NCBI GenBank assembly: GCA_963922205.1
Contig: CAWUHX010000009.1
Span: forward strand, 186,001 to 250,000
DNA from: Romanomermis culicivorax
Taxonomy: Eukaryota > Nematoda > Enoplea > Mermithida > Mermithidae
Direction of reading: 5' to 3'
DNA: 64,000 bases
In this document: piece by piece, positions 1-11,947 of the stretch
How positions within the stretch are numbered: position 1 is the first letter of the stretch
Layout of the letters: the number at the start of each line of letters is the position of its first letter
Program-made: the position numbers and the translations under genes
Notes under the pieces: model-generated
What the model was told of the DNA's origin: nothing
The model's input: the letters and a program-made list of their open reading frames with translations, nothing else
Database searches by the model: none

Positions 1-11
1 CCAAGGATAAA

Positions 12-535
12 TTGTACCTGGAGTTGGTAGAGGAGATGGCACAAGGAAAGCAGTATCAGGAGCTTAGGCAGCCAGCATTTTTCCTTTGGTTCATAGATAC
101 AGTTAGAAAGGTTATCAAACTACCTCAGGATAGTAAAAAGCAAGCACTACTCAATGCCCTAAAAAATCATCTGGTTCATGTGCCAATTGACATTGATCTG
201 GAATGGGGTATTTTGATAAAGATCATTGGAAGCCTCAGCTAGCAGAGTATGCTAAAGCATTTGAGGAAAAGGGGTTCTCAGAACTGCAAGCTGCTTGTAC
301 TTTAGTCCCCCTGGCCTTCCACGTGATCTGGCCCCATAGCAGAAAGGAACTGGATTTTGTGATGGCAGAAATGTTTAGTTACAGGTTCATTACATCATTC
401 AGCCCAGAGCTACAGGGCAAAATAGAGGAGATGGCTTGGTGGTCAGATGATAGGTTGACCCAATATCTTTTGTTGGCAAAGAGTATGAGGTACCCTGAAA
501 ACGTGCTGGAAAGCATAGAGTATGAGGTACCCTGA
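12..535 (+). pseudogene. Degenerate ORF of unknown function (possible retroelement Gag-like)
   Basis: Two overlapping open frames (12-242 and 203-535) read as one protein interrupted by a frame change near base 203, where one ends around the Trp of IDIDLEW and the other begins with YFDKDHWKP. The predicted protein is helical and charged, with no zinc knuckle, signal peptide or membrane segment. The 3' end carries a short direct repeat (AGCATAGAGTATGAGGTACC type, near 483-533). I do not recognise the family. Its place ahead of another decayed ORF with an RG/Q-rich tail suggests the 5' end of a retroelement Gag or a similar structural protein, but this is inference only. The 5' end may continue beyond the window. 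Confidence 0.35.
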
Positions 536-792
536 AAAGGTGCTGGAATATATGTTTGGATGAATCAATTCCAGTTTATGCTGATTCAGTTAAGGTTGTG
601 GAGGAATGTGGATATGCATGCACTGATCCCTGGTAGTCCTGACACGATAACTATAGACAGTAAAAGCTATAGCTGAAATCTGTATTATTATGTTAGGTTA
701 TATCATATTGAGCTAGCACAAAGGACGATTCATTAAGATATGGGTTAACCTGGCAAACGAAAATCGACAAGGTTGGGGATGTCTATAGGTCA

Positions 793-2898
793 TTGGCTGA
801 AAGTAGGGAGTATAATATATCCTTCCCTACAAAGATCTTTGACTACAAACCCTTGGCCTCCGATTCACTGAGAATTCAGCATACATATAGTTATAGCACG
901 GGTGAAGGTACTATCACCAATCTAGCTGGCAAGATTAGTCCCACTAAGACTGATAGTCTGAAAGGTGAGGACAAAAAGCAAGCTGGAGTAAGTGTAGTTG
1001 AAGTTCTGATACTTTCAGGCCAAGAAGTCCAGACGTCGGATAGCGAAAATTCCAGCGATGCAGTTGGACTGCCTGCTGAGGATGATTCGCAAGACGGGAG
1101 CCTAAAGGAGGACGTGACTGAACTGTCCGAAGAAGAGCAGCAGGAAGAGCAATCTGTTCTGGCAAGGGAACTGATGGAAGCTCAAACTGCTCAGACCCAG
1201 TCCGAACTCGCTAACCAGCATCGATTAGAAGAAATTCTGAAAATGGAAGAGGAAGCAAAGCAAAGAATTTGAATCCAACGCGAACAATTGGAAAAGGAGC
1301 TCAGGGAAGTGTAGCGATTTACAACGCCAAAATTCACCAAATGGAGATCGAATATGGACTCCGAAAAGATGAGGAGGCAGCACCTGCAGTCGAAAAGAAA
1401 TTAATGGAGCTACCATCACCGATGAAAGTGGATGATGATATTACCACCAATAAGCTCATTATTGACAAAAATGTAGCGGAAACGCCAGAGCCAGAAATGG
1501 TGGAGAGCAAGGAGGTAATAGCTTTTTCCACCAATGGAGGAGTTCCAGGGTTATATTCAGCCAAAGCTGTCCAAAGCATGAGAGAGAGAGAATGGAACGA
1601 CGAAAGAATATTTTTCATGGCTGAAAGAAAAAAGAAAATGAGAATGAAGGAGAACGAAAAAAGGAAGAAGGGTAACAAGGGAGAAAAAGTGGAGCAGAAA
1701 CAGGAAGACAGTAAGACAGGTACTTCGTCCATCATATCGACCTCAAGTTCCACAATTACCTCCACTACTACCCCCACATCCCAAATTACTTCAACTTCGA
1801 CTGGAACACCATCAGTGGTTACGTCCTCATTGGCAACTGCAACTTTAGATAGTACATCACAAACTAGCCAAACTTCAGGCGCAATAGGCCTTGGGATGGG
1901 GAAACTGTACTCAAAGGTCAGGCAAAAACCCAGCAAGGACCAAAAACCAGAAGTATAAGCTAGTCAAGTGCAAGGGGCTGCTCCTAGTAGAATTAAGCAG
2001 GCAAAGGCTGCTCAGGCAACTGAAACGCTGGAAATGACTGCGGAAAAATTCAAGGACAGTCTCTTGGACTTCTAGGATGTCTATCAGCCAAAAACCAAAG
2101 AATCTGGACCTATATTATTTTTTACAAGTGCAGTAGCCAACTATTTTGCTTTCGAGCACTTTGAGTCGGAAAGAGTCTTTCTCATGGTAAATGACACCAT
2201 TAGGGAAATCTACTGGGACTATGAACAACAGTTCAGAATCCAGGGAGCTTTTCCCTATGATCGGACCAATTTACCAGAGGAACTCTGGCAAAGAGTCATT
2301 CATGACTTTCTCCCCAGGTGGCTCAAAGGGGAGAGAGCACCTGATGTGTTTTCCTCGGTTAGGTACCTGGTTATGATGCTATTCCTTGTGTCGGAATGGG
2401 CCCCGCTGTCCCCCATGCATATTGGCAACATTTATGCCAGGGCGATGGTGGGGGCAAATAACCGATTGTTGAGGGATGCAATCACCAGATTCCCCCTTGG
2501 AATTCAGAACGGCCTTTCAATCTGTGATGCTCAGTAGCAATCACCAGATCAGAGTGATGGGAGCCAAAAAGAGTCCCAGTTCATACTTGCAAAGCTCTGT
2601 TAAATTCAGTAAAGCTCAAGACAGTAAAACTGGCAAAACTTTGAACGTTCCCGGACCTCAGGATCAAGGTCAAGGCCAAGGAAGCCAGGAATTAGCTCTG
2701 AGTATGCAAGGAAAGGTGCAAAAAACTGGTAACCGCGGCCGAGGCCAATTTCAGTTCCACAACCCCAACGAGGGTGGTAGTGGAGCAGTGCGCGACAGAG
2801 GTGCTGTGCCTCAGTTGCAAGATAGAGGTGGCCAGCAGGGCCAGTGGGTATGGAGGCCTTACAGAGATCGTGGAGGAGCACACAGAGAGGCGCAAGGA
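793..2898 (+). pseudogene. Decayed long ORF with K/E-rich, S/T-rich and RG/Q-rich parts
   Basis: The reading frame can be followed through 793-1272, then 1269-2537 in another frame with in-frame stops at about 1956 and 2073, then 2476-2898 in a third frame. In order it encodes an acidic E/Q-rich helical part, a K/E-rich stretch (near [17 protein letters not shown]), a Ser/Thr-rich linker, a globular helical part (around WDYEQQFRIQGAFPYDR) and a Gly/Arg/Gln-rich tail with [14 protein letters not shown]. The basic RG tail would suit a nucleic-acid-binding structural protein such as a Gag, but I do not recognise the family. Repeat R1 begins abruptly at about 2899, so the ORF was cut by an insertion. 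Together with 12-535 it may be one decayed gene. Confidence 0.4.
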
Positions 2899-3650
2899 GT
2901 CTCAGTGACCGAATCTGAGGTGTGTTCGTATTTTGTTCCAATTTTAAAATTCACAGTTGAAATGTCGTTATTTGCTGGCATGCAGCTCCATGATGCCGGA
3001 AATGCATGACAAAATGCTGTTCTCTCAGTCCTTTCATCAGTAACACGAAAATATACATGCTAAAACTGTTAACAGGTAATACCTTTTCAATTCAAAATAT
3101 TTTCGTTCCTCGATGATGAGATGAAAGAAAAAATTGATCTTCTGTAAAATTCGCCCAACTAGAAATCCGACCACTCATGGATCAATAGAAGGAAGAGTAA
3201 AAGAAGCTCAGGGTCCAATTTTTAATGGTATCGCTTTAAAGAAGAATAAAAAAGTGTTTTACCTAATTTTGCCCCCTCTTTCGACCCTCTTCTAATAAGA
3301 ATGATTCCAATAATTTTCGGACACAAATTTTGTTCTAGAAAAGCAGAAATCTACAGTTTATTTTTTATAGGTCGATAAGTTAATGACGCAAAAAGACGGT
3401 CGAATTGATCCGAATGCCTATGCAGGCATTTCGAGAAAAATCGACCGTTAATGCAAATTCGAAAAACAAAACAAAAATCTGTTTTCATTTCCTTACCTTG
3501 CGGTTTGCAAAACAGAGAAGGGGTCTCATCGCCAAAAACAATGCATCGCATGTTCATGCTTGGAGGATAAGAAATTCTCTTGGCTATGGGTCTCTCTAAA
3601 CATGACCCCAACATTGACACTGATTGAGGCAAATATTCTTGTATTTTAGA
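2899..3650 (+). repeat. Dispersed repeat R1, copy a (truncated)
   Basis: This copy starts with GTCTCAGTGACCGAAT and ends near CAAATATTCTTGTATTTTA. It matches 5,503 onward in the same orientation, 10,206 onward (5'-truncated) and 17,640-18,597 in reverse. No long ORF is shared between copies, so this is probably a non-autonomous element. It interrupts the decayed ORF ending near 2898. Confidence 0.75.
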
Positions 3651-5502
3651 TTAGTTTATCGGGTAAGCCCATTTCCTGCCTACCACTATCCGGAAGCCCT
3701 GACCATTTTTACGAATACAACATGTCGACTGAAAAAAAGCCGAAACATAAATTGTAAACTACAGGCAGAATCATAATCATTCTTTTGAATCAACAATGTG
3801 CACCGTTTGGCAACTGTAGAGATTCGCATACACTGCTTTGTCATTAAAATTTTATTCTGAATATGGGTAAATGTCCAATCAATTAAGCTCTGGGAACGCA
3901 GGATGCGTCTTCACCCAATACATTATAAGAAAAATGTGGCTTGAAATCCTGGCGAGTTTTCATTGATCGAGGTTTGATGGTTTCTGAACAAAGTGCTTCA
4001 AATGAAAAATCGACAGTTTCGAAAATTTTCATCAAATTTCAGAAATCGAGTGATTGTTTGAAATCAATTTACAGAAAAACGACAAGAGGTATTCAGATAC
4101 TGTTTGCTTTATTGGGAAGGCATTTCAATCTACTATCGTTTGCGTAACCATTGTAAACTGGTCAATGAAATTTTACCAGTGATTCGCTTCTTACCTTTCC
4201 TTCTATATTAGTTTAATTTGAACGTTTTTAATGATTCCTACATCCCGTCGTTAATGACATATTTAGTGGCATTGAACAGCATTTTTGTATTAACTTCCAG
4301 AAAGTGCGGACACCTACAGCTCCCAGAACGGTACATACATTTGATTGCAATTTTAACACAATATGTTGGACATAAGTGGATACAGATCTCAAGAAAAATT
4401 TCTAGGGCATCCTATGGGAAGGTGACCAAAAAAGGCCCCAATGGACTTTTTTCGGGGTTTTGACCTAAATCAATAACCCGCTTTATTTTAAATTCCGTTC
4501 TGACACTTTAAAATGGAATAAAAAGTGTAAAATTGTATGTAGACCATGATTTTCTGCATGCTGCATGTAGAGCATGATTTTCTGCATGCAATGAATATTT
4601 GGCTTCAGAGTCAGGGCTTTTTATGAGCTGAGCTATTTCGATACACCTGTACGGATCCAAAAATGCCAAAAAATCTAAAAATTCTAAACTATGGAGCAGA
4701 AGGTAGAATCTCTCAGAAAACGTGTCTTAATTATCCTAATGACTGCATTTTTATCATTTTTATTGATTTGCTCCGGTTAGATTTTTCACTTAACTGAACG
4801 GACAAACAACGGACAAACACTGTTTGTATCGAATCAGTATGCATGATGTCTACACGATTCACTTACTTATTCATAAGGATTTTTCCCGCAAAGAATTATG
4901 AAGCCACCATGGTCTTCACTACAGAATCCGAAACAGGCCTTCCAATCATACCTGAATTCAGAATTCTAAAACCTCGGAATCCAAAGAGGCTCGCAAAAAA
5001 GGTTCTTGAAGGATCTTTTTTCTGGCAAGCAATGTACTGATAAACAATATTCGCACTGGTTTTTCGTCCGTTCACATCATGCAGAAGTTGGAATATATGT
5101 TGAATTCTCTCTTTTTATCATAAGATTATCATCGAAGTTTTCCTGTCAAAATTAAAGCATGAAGAATGACTTGATGTTCACTACAAAATTTGAATCAGTA
5201 GCCTGATAAGATCAAAATACAGATTTCGGATATTTTGTAGCCGAAAAGCCTTGTCGGAAATCGATTGAATTTATATCATAAAAACTGTTGTTCCTGTGAG
5301 TAAAATTACAGATCAAATTCTGTGCTCATTCCCATTTGATTGTCTTGATGACGAAATATCAAAGTTGCATTCCAGGCTGAACACCGGAGTCCAATTAAAG
5401 TTTCGGTTGACTATTCGGGTATCTGATTTCATCACTTTATAATGTATGAATCAAGTCGCCAAATGGTAAGACTTTTAGAAGCTCGAAGAGTGGGAGGCAG
5501 GT
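3651..5502. other. Intergenic, no gene recognised
   Basis: AT-rich sequence with only short ORFs of random character. A 27-base stretch ending TTTTCTGCATGC is duplicated in tandem near 4,536-4,590. I see no coding, RNA or element signature otherwise. Confidence 0.5.
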
Positions 5503-6880
5503 GATACTGGTCTCAGTGACCGAATTTGAGGTGTGTTCGTATTTTGTTCCAATTTTAAAATTCACAGTTGAAATGTCGTTATTTGCTGGCATGCAGCTCC
5601 ATGATGCCGGAAATGCATGACAAAATGCTGTTCTCTCAGTCCTTTCATCAGTAACACGAAACTACACATGCTAAAACTGTTAACAGGTAATACCTTGTCA
5701 ATTCAAAATAGTTACGTTCCAATTCGAAATATATACGTTTAGAAAAAAAATTGATCTTCTGTAAAATTCGCTCAACTAAAAATCCGACCACTCATGGATC
5801 AATAGAAGGAAGAGTAAAAGAAGCTCAGGGTTTAATTTTTGATGGCATTACTTTAAAGAAGAATAAAAAAGTGTTTTACCTAATTTTTCCCCCTATTTCG
5901 ACCCTCTTCTAATAAGAAAGATTCCAATAATTTTGGACACAAATTTTGTTCTAGAAAAATGAAAATCTACAGTTTATTTTTTATACCTCGATGAGTTAAC
6001 GACGTGAAAGGACGGTCAAATTGATCCGAATGCCTATGCAGGCATTTCGATAAAAATCGACCGTTCATGCAAATTAGAAAAACAAAACAAAAAAATTTTC
6101 TCATTTTTTTACCTTGCGGTTTGCAGAACAGAGAAGGGGTCTCATCGCCAAAAACAATGCATCGCTTCTTCATGCTTAGAGGATAAGAAATCCTCTTGGC
6201 TATGGGTCTATCTAAACATGACCCCAACATTGATACTGATTGAGGCAAATATTCTTGTATTTTATATCAAAAAAGCATGAGAATATTCTTCTAATTTCAA
6301 AAACTTTTTCATATTGTTGATATAAATGTAAATTGTAAATACAAATTTGTTTTTACAAATAAAATTTGTAAAATCCCGAGGTGAACTGCCAAGTTGAAGG
6401 TATATTATCCACAGATGAGGAATGGTGGACAATCAACCATGACTTCTGCTCTCGATAGTTGCATAAAAGGTCAGTTTCTACTTCTTATATGTTGACAACT
6501 TAGCCATTTTATTCCTCTCAAAGTACGTTTCAAACGTTTTGTTCGGTGAAATTTCCTCTAGCTAACCTAATCTGGTTCTTGTGCCAAAAGTATAGTGCGG
6601 ATATGTTAACGGTCTTCTATTTCTCTCCACTTTGCCTTAATTACCCCATGATACATTTAGTATAGGTCATTTACTGAGAAAAAAAATTTCGGACAACTGC
6701 GATTTCTGATGCTCATTTGAAAAAAATAGACTAAAGTGAAAATTCGAACTGGTAATGTTTTTTGTTCCTATTATTGACCAACCGCCAACAAAGGACACTC
6801 ACAGAAACTGTGCCTACAAGCCTCATCCACAATGACCATAATAATGCAAATAAAAGCCTTTGTCTAAAACTACCAATCGT
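5503..6880 (+). repeat. Dispersed repeat R1, copy b, with downstream extension
   Basis: The longest R1 copy. It begins GATACTGGTCTCAGTG, a boundary also seen at the far end of the inverted copy near 18,597. After the R1 core (to about 6,490) it continues through a stretch shared with 10,800-11,318 and leads into the promoter-like block at 6,873. R1 and the M repeat therefore travel together in at least two places. Confidence 0.7.
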
Positions 6881-6930
6881 GTCACGGGCGGCCATGACAC
6901 TTGCCACGCCAGAAGACATTTATAAAGGTC
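6873..6930 (+). promoter_or_regulatory. CCAAT/TATA promoter-like block, M repeat copy 1
   Basis: CCAATC at 6873-6878 is followed after 43 bases by TATAAAG at 6921-6927. Between them lies CATGACACTTGCCACGCC, which recurs at the other M copies (10,169; 11,319; 21,594). The constant order CCAAT, CATGACACTTG, TATA is what a Pol II core promoter or LTR U3 end would show. Function is inferred. Confidence 0.45.
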
Positions 6931-7470
6931 GCATTTTGAAGGAGAACGTCATTCGGAATTTATTCCGTTTTCTTGAACGTTGTGTCCTTTCGGCTATTCC
7001 ATTCCGACTATCGGACTCTGTTCGGCAGTGCATGTGCGCTACGGTACTGCCTTCTATGCAATGTCACATCACCGGGTTCACATGCATCGTGAGACTCTGG
7101 TTCCGTTTATTATACATATTCCGACTCCGCCTGATTCGCATATTTTTGACCGTGACGGTAATAGGCGCCATGGGCTCGGGATATAGTGCGCCCTTTGGTC
7201 TATATCACAGCCCCTTGGCTCCTATTTTCGCGTGGCTGCCATATTCGACTATAACCCACCCTCTGCTCTTACGGGGTCCGATTGCGTCCCAAATCATTTA
7301 TCAGTTAGGATTTGGCACGATTGAACCCTGCAACGAGCGGCGGACCACATCGAAAACTTGGCTTGGCGTGCTCTTCGGTCCTGGGTGTGTGCCTCTGGTC
7401 GTGTTTCATTTGTTGAAATTTCATGACTAGAGACATACTCAGCATTGAGGAGTGTGAGACCATCGACGGA
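6931..7470 (+). repeat. M repeat copy 1, downstream part (rearranged)
   Basis: This shares with 19,222-20,080 and 21,660-22,560 the motif ACCGGGTTCACATGCAT (near 7,070), the block GGGTGTGTGCCTCTGGTC and the hairpin at 7,393-7,432. The order is partly rearranged relative to the better copy at 21.4 kb. A 222-residue open frame across it (from 6,762) is not kept in other copies. Confidence 0.55.
7393..7432 (+). other. Hairpin H2, copy 1
   Basis: CTCTGGTCGTG pairs with CATGACTAGAG as an 11-bp RNA stem using G:U pairs, around an 18-base loop. The same stem occurs at 19,658-19,697 and 22,111-22,150. Confidence 0.45.
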
Positions 7471-9284
7471 AAATTCGTTACGATATAGCTTGAGCGTCAG
7501 TTTTGAACTATTTTTCCGGCAAGTAGGCGAGTGATATATAGTAGCAACTGTAGAGCTTATATCGCAGCCAGCTTGTTGCATAAATGATTTAGAAAGTTCG
7601 GCGGAATATTGTATATAATTCCGATCTAGAGTGAACAGTGAGCTTAACCTGCTTGGATTTTTGTGCATTGTTGTATTTAAGAATTCATTGCACATTACCC
7701 GTCAGGTCCAGCTTTCAGTCACTATTTTTTTCTTTATTTTCTGATTAATTTTTTCATGTCAGTTTTATTTTATTGCCAAACAAATTTGATATTTCAGCAT
7801 GTAAAGCACACATTTGTCACTAAATTCAGTGCCAATTTCATGTCAAAAGAATCAAATCTCATTCGAAATTCATTTGTAATTTGTAATACAATCGCAATAC
7901 ATTCTAAGTTCGCTCGAATTTGAAATTCTTTACCGATTTCAAAATGTTCAAAATCTGAACCCTTCAATGAAGACCCGTTCGAGCAGGGGGGCGGGGTATC
8001 ATTCAATATAGCTGTCACGCGAAAATAGGAGCCTGCACCCCTGATGTGTATGACCGTGGCGGCCGAAAAGTTGCGAATTAAATGAAGAAGGGCCAATATG
8101 GAACTGCAGTCCTATGATGCATGTGAACCCAGTGATGCAACACCATGTGGCACGCAGTCGCCATAAACCACTTTATTACTAATGACAAATAATTGGTTGA
8201 ATAATAGCATAGTAATGATGAGAAGAACACAGTGACTGATTTGGCCAATAGGCCAATTCAGTTTCAAACACCAATTTGGCCATTCAGTTTCAAACACTAT
8301 GAACTCTGAACCAATGAAGAATACTGGTTCGAATTTTGCAGAGAAGATCAAGTTAGACTTCTTTAGAATATCAATGATGCAGATAATTTGATATAAAGAG
8401 GCGAACTGGTTCAATACAAATCCATAATTCAGCTGTGTGAAAAATCGTTCAAGAGAAAATGAATGAAAATGCAGTCAGTAGGATAATTAATATGTATTAA
8501 TTTGTTTTTCACTACTATCTCTGCAGCGACAGTCTTATATTTCACTGCTTTTTAATAATACTACATATGATGTTGACCGTGTATCGAGAACTGAGAGTTG
8601 TGTTCATGATATGCTAGCCGTAGTTGAACCAATTTGCATTGATTTCAATCAGTGTACAGTGTTAAAACGTCCGAGTTTGAGTTGGCAATCAAGAGAAACC
8701 TATAGTTCAGCGGAAACAGGTCAGAACTCAAAAGCAAAGCAGACCATCAAAAATAAGCGTATTTTGCATCGGGAAGGACCAAAATTCCGTCACAATCATA
8801 CAAAGTCAACTGAGAGAGAATATTTCATTTTCTCTACTATGTTGATTTTCGTTCCCAGAGTACAGAGGAAAAGAATTGCGTTACGCGATCCACTAATTGA
8901 ACTGTTGAGGTTTTCTTATCGTACCTGATCCGGGGGTTTTTTCAAACTCCGAGGAGCTTTTTTTGCCTGTAACTTGTACAGGGTGACCCTAAAGGATTGC
9001 AACGTATGCTGGCTTACAATGCTTTCGAATGGATGAAGCTTTTCTAATACGGTTTGCGGCCACGAACAGATAAAACGTCGGGCATGAATACTGCGAATCC
9101 ATATCGCTAAAAAATGACTGGCTGGAATCAAAAATACTAAACGTCGATTTTTCGCAAAAACACAAATGGCAATGACAAAAATCAACATGTTTCTTGAGAG
9201 AAAAAAGTAAAATTCATCTGATGATAAATACTAGATAACAGCTGAAAAATACAAGAAAAACGTTTAAATAAGCCCTCCTCTCTG
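7471..9284. other. Intergenic with repeat scraps
   Basis: No convincing gene. Around 8,107-8,160 lies an inverted scrap of repeat M (GATGCATGTGAACCCAGTGA). Near 8,246-8,300 a roughly 27-base unit containing CATTCAGTTTCAAACAC is tandemly duplicated. The remaining ORFs are short and lack any recognisable domain. Confidence 0.45.
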
Positions 9285-9475
9285 TTTCACCACTAATTTT
9301 GATCGTTTTTGAAGGGGGTCAATGGCAGCGTCGAGCTTGGTTAGATCAAGTCCCGCAAGATCTTTTCCTTCAATTGATCACAGATTGACTTTTCATAACA
9401 AATTTCTTGTTAAACCTTTCAAACATAGTAACCAGGTGGATTCGAGTCCGAATAATTTGGAGGTCATTCGTTAGG
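9285..9475 (-). pseudogene. Mariner-like transposase relic (C-terminal part)
   Basis: Read on the minus strand, the region gives PPNYSDSNPPGYYV followed by remnants ending near KRSKLVVKQR. This recalls the mariner-family block around the third catalytic Asp (WPPxSPDLNPLDYxxW type) and the C-terminal AIDxFxKRLK segment. Expected Trp codons are now TGA and other stops interrupt the frame, so it is long dead. No terminal repeats could be assigned. A second relic with a similar C-terminus lies at 22,944-23,035. Confidence 0.45.
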
Positions 9476-9989
9476 CCTCAAAAAATCAGGAAAGTTTGGT
9501 TGATCCAATTGACAGTGTGTCTGGATGTAATTTTTACGAATATTCCGTCTATGTTGAAACCATAAGAGTTACGACCATAAAACTTTGCTTTTAAAACAGA
9601 GGTAAATAGGAGATCCTAATGTATCAATCTGCATTAAAAAACATTCATCCATTCCAAAGTTATGGAAGTCAGAACTGGTTGCTTTTCTTGGCCCACCCTT
9701 TTTTGATTTTGTATTTTTACATCCATTTATATTTTCCCAGTTCTAAAAACTGTGGGGCTTTTAGGTGCACACATCTGGGGGGGGGATGTTGTTGCGCAAG
9801 CGGCTTGATCTCAGCCAGAAAGCTGTTGGTTTCGTTCGGATGGAATATGGCTTTTCGTGGTGGGCAGCATGCCTGTGGAAGCTCCTAGCAGTCGGGGAGT
9901 CAACCTAAAGATTTATAGAAAAAACCTGAAAAGGCCCAAAAATGGCCTTTTACGGTCAAATTTCTCCGAGTAGAGGGGAGCTTCGGTCA

Positions 9990-10205
9990 TAACGGGACTT
10001 GGATGGGTAATACAAGGAGTTGAGGAGAACTTCCAACCCCAATACCCCAATGGACGCCACATTTTTCGGCCAAAATATAGTGTGTTGTTTCATTGTGCAA
10101 AATTGACGCAAAACGCCATAGTTGATCTGACGTCACACAAAGGAACAATTGACCCTTTTGTGTGACAACCAATCAGACTACGGGCAGCCATGACACTTGC
10201 CACAC
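9990..10205 (+). repeat. M repeat copy 2 (5' part only)
   Basis: This matches about 21,470-21,630, including GTGTGTTGTTTCATTGTGCA, the hairpin at 10,132-10,166, CCAAT at 10,169 and CATGACACTTGCCAC. It stops just before the TATA position, where R1 copy c begins at 10,206. Confidence 0.65.
10132..10166. other. Hairpin H1, copy 1
   Basis: GTCACACAAAG pairs with TTTTGTGTGAC (11 bp with one terminal G:U) around a 13-base loop. The other copy (21,557-21,591) has G-C where this one has A-T at the fourth pair, so both sides changed together. Confidence 0.5.
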
Positions 10206-11318
10206 CTAATTTTTCCCCCTCCTTCGACCCTCTTCTAATAAGAACGATTCCAATAATTTTCGGACACAAATTTTGTTCTAGAAAAGTAGAAATCTACAGT
10301 TAATTTTTTATACCTCGATAAGTTGATGACGTAAAAAGACGGTCAAATTGATCCAAATTCCTATGAAGGCATTTCGAGAAAAATCGACCGTTCATGCAAA
10401 TTAGAAAAACAAATCAAAAATCTATTTTAATTTCCTTACCTTGCGGTTTGCAAAACAGAGAAGGGGTCTCATCTCCAAAAACAATGCATCGCATCTTCAT
10501 GCTTGGAGGATAAGAAATTCTCTTGGCTATGGGTCTATCTAAACATGACCCGAACATTGATACTGATTGAGGCAAATATTCTTGTATTTTATATCAAGAA
10601 AGCTTGAGAATATTCTTCTAATTTCAAAAACTGTTTCATATTGTTGATATAACCTTCCGCAGCCACAGTCCATTCATTTACCGCTCAAGGCACATCCTTG
10701 TAAAATGCCGAGGTGAACTGCCAAGTTGAAGGGAGGTCATCCACAGATGAGGAATAGTCGGCAATCAACCTCGACCTCTGCTCTCGATAGTTCCATAAAA
10801 CGTCAGTTTCTACATCTTATATCTTGACAACTTAGCTGGCTTATTCCTATCGAAGTACGTTTCAAACGTTTTGTTCGGTGAAATTTTCTCTAGCTTACCT
10901 AATCTGGTTCTTTTGTGCCATAAGTATAGCGCGGATATGTAAATAATCATTCATTTCTCTCCACTTTGCCTGGTGTAGTCCGAATGGTTTTTTGTGCAAG
11001 CACTAGGTTTGCAGCAATTTCTTTTTCCTTGTTCTCAAAAATAAAAAAAATAATTTTCTGCCTTTTACCCCACAGTCTCACAATTACCCCATGATACATT
11101 CAGTATAGGTCATTTACTGAGAAAAAAAAATTCGGACATCAGCGATTTCTGATGCTCAATTGAAAAAAAATACACTAGAGTGGAAATCCGAACTGGTAAA
11201 GTTTTTTGTTCATATTACTGACCAATGGCTAACAAAGAACACACTCACAGAAACAGTGCCTACAAGCATCATCCACAATGACCATAATAATGCAGATAAA
11301 AGCCTTTGTCTAAAACTA
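10206..11318 (+). repeat. Dispersed repeat R1, copy c, with downstream extension
   Basis: The 5' end is truncated: it begins at CCTAATTTTTCCCCCT, equivalent to about base 5,879 of copy b. It then runs in parallel with copy b through TTGACAACTTAGC and TTCAAACGTTTTGTTCGG to the promoter-like block at 11,319. Confidence 0.7.
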
Positions 11319-11402
11319 CCAATCGTGTCACGGGGGGCCATGACACTTGTCACGCCAAAAGGCATTTATAAAGGTCGCATTTCGAACGAGAATGTCATTC
11401 GG
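11319..11402 (+). promoter_or_regulatory. CCAAT/TATA promoter-like block, M repeat copy 3
   Basis: CCAATC at 11,319 and TATAAAG at 11,367-11,373 have the same spacing and intervening motif as the block at 6,873. Similarity to copy 1 ends after GTCATTCGG near 11,402, which probably marks the 5' junction of the non-LTR retrotransposon. The block could have been co-opted to drive that element. Confidence 0.4.
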
Positions 11403-11557
11403 AAAAATCATTCTGGGTTAATACATAAATCCGTAATAATTTTTTTTTCTGGGCGTCTGTTTTTTCCGCACCGGAAATCCCGGCTTAGTTTTCTATAAAT
11501 GAAATTTACATACGACTTTATTCACTGCATAGTTTTATTTGGCCTTAACTTCTGGCC

Positions 11558-11827
11558 ATGGGCGAACCACCAGGCGAATTAATTTCTGCAACAATGCCAA
11601 GCTTGCTGAATGCTTCCCCGATATGGGCAGAAGAAACCGAACAAGAACAACTTGAAGAGCAAAGAAGCCGCCTAGATGATCACAATCGATTATTGATTGA
11701 TCCAGACGATGATGAAGACGGTCCGGGCGATGAAGAAATTTTGACCCAGTCAGAAGCAGCCAAATTACTGAACCGATCGGCGTTTGTATCCATCAGGACG
11801 AATCAATGGCTCAAAGGTAAATCGTGA
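11558..11827 (+). pseudogene. Acidic ORF, probable N-terminus of LINE ORF1
   Basis: An 89-residue acidic ORF rich in Glu and Asp (near DPDDDEDGPGDEE) ending with LLNRSAFVSIRTNQWLK. After the last Lys codon the sequence reads GTAAAT..., and about 105 bases later TTATTTTTAG, which looks like an intron. The simplest splice puts the next exon out of frame with the zinc-knuckle ORF, so either another acceptor is used or the gene is decayed. No known domain is visible. Its position directly upstream of the zinc-knuckle ORF suggests it is the start of ORF1p. Confidence 0.4.
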
Positions 11828-11947
11828 CACGATGTCATTATATCGATCAATAATGAAAATAGCAGGGACATTAAACCGGAATTTGTTATTTCGAAATTTA
11901 ATTTTTATCAAATTATTTTTAGTTGCCCTGATCAACGAGACAAGGCA

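Noticed and set aside
1334-1936. 200-residue minus-strand ORF
   Set aside because: Mirror of the K/E- and S/T-rich plus-strand frame; its Val/Phe-rich sequence is the expected antisense shadow.
6762-7430. 222-residue ORF across M repeat copy 1
   Set aside because: The copy at 11,160-11,498 shares the frame for about 60 codons, but most differences change amino acids and the frame then ends. The ORF also spans the CCAAT/TATA block. It looks like chance.
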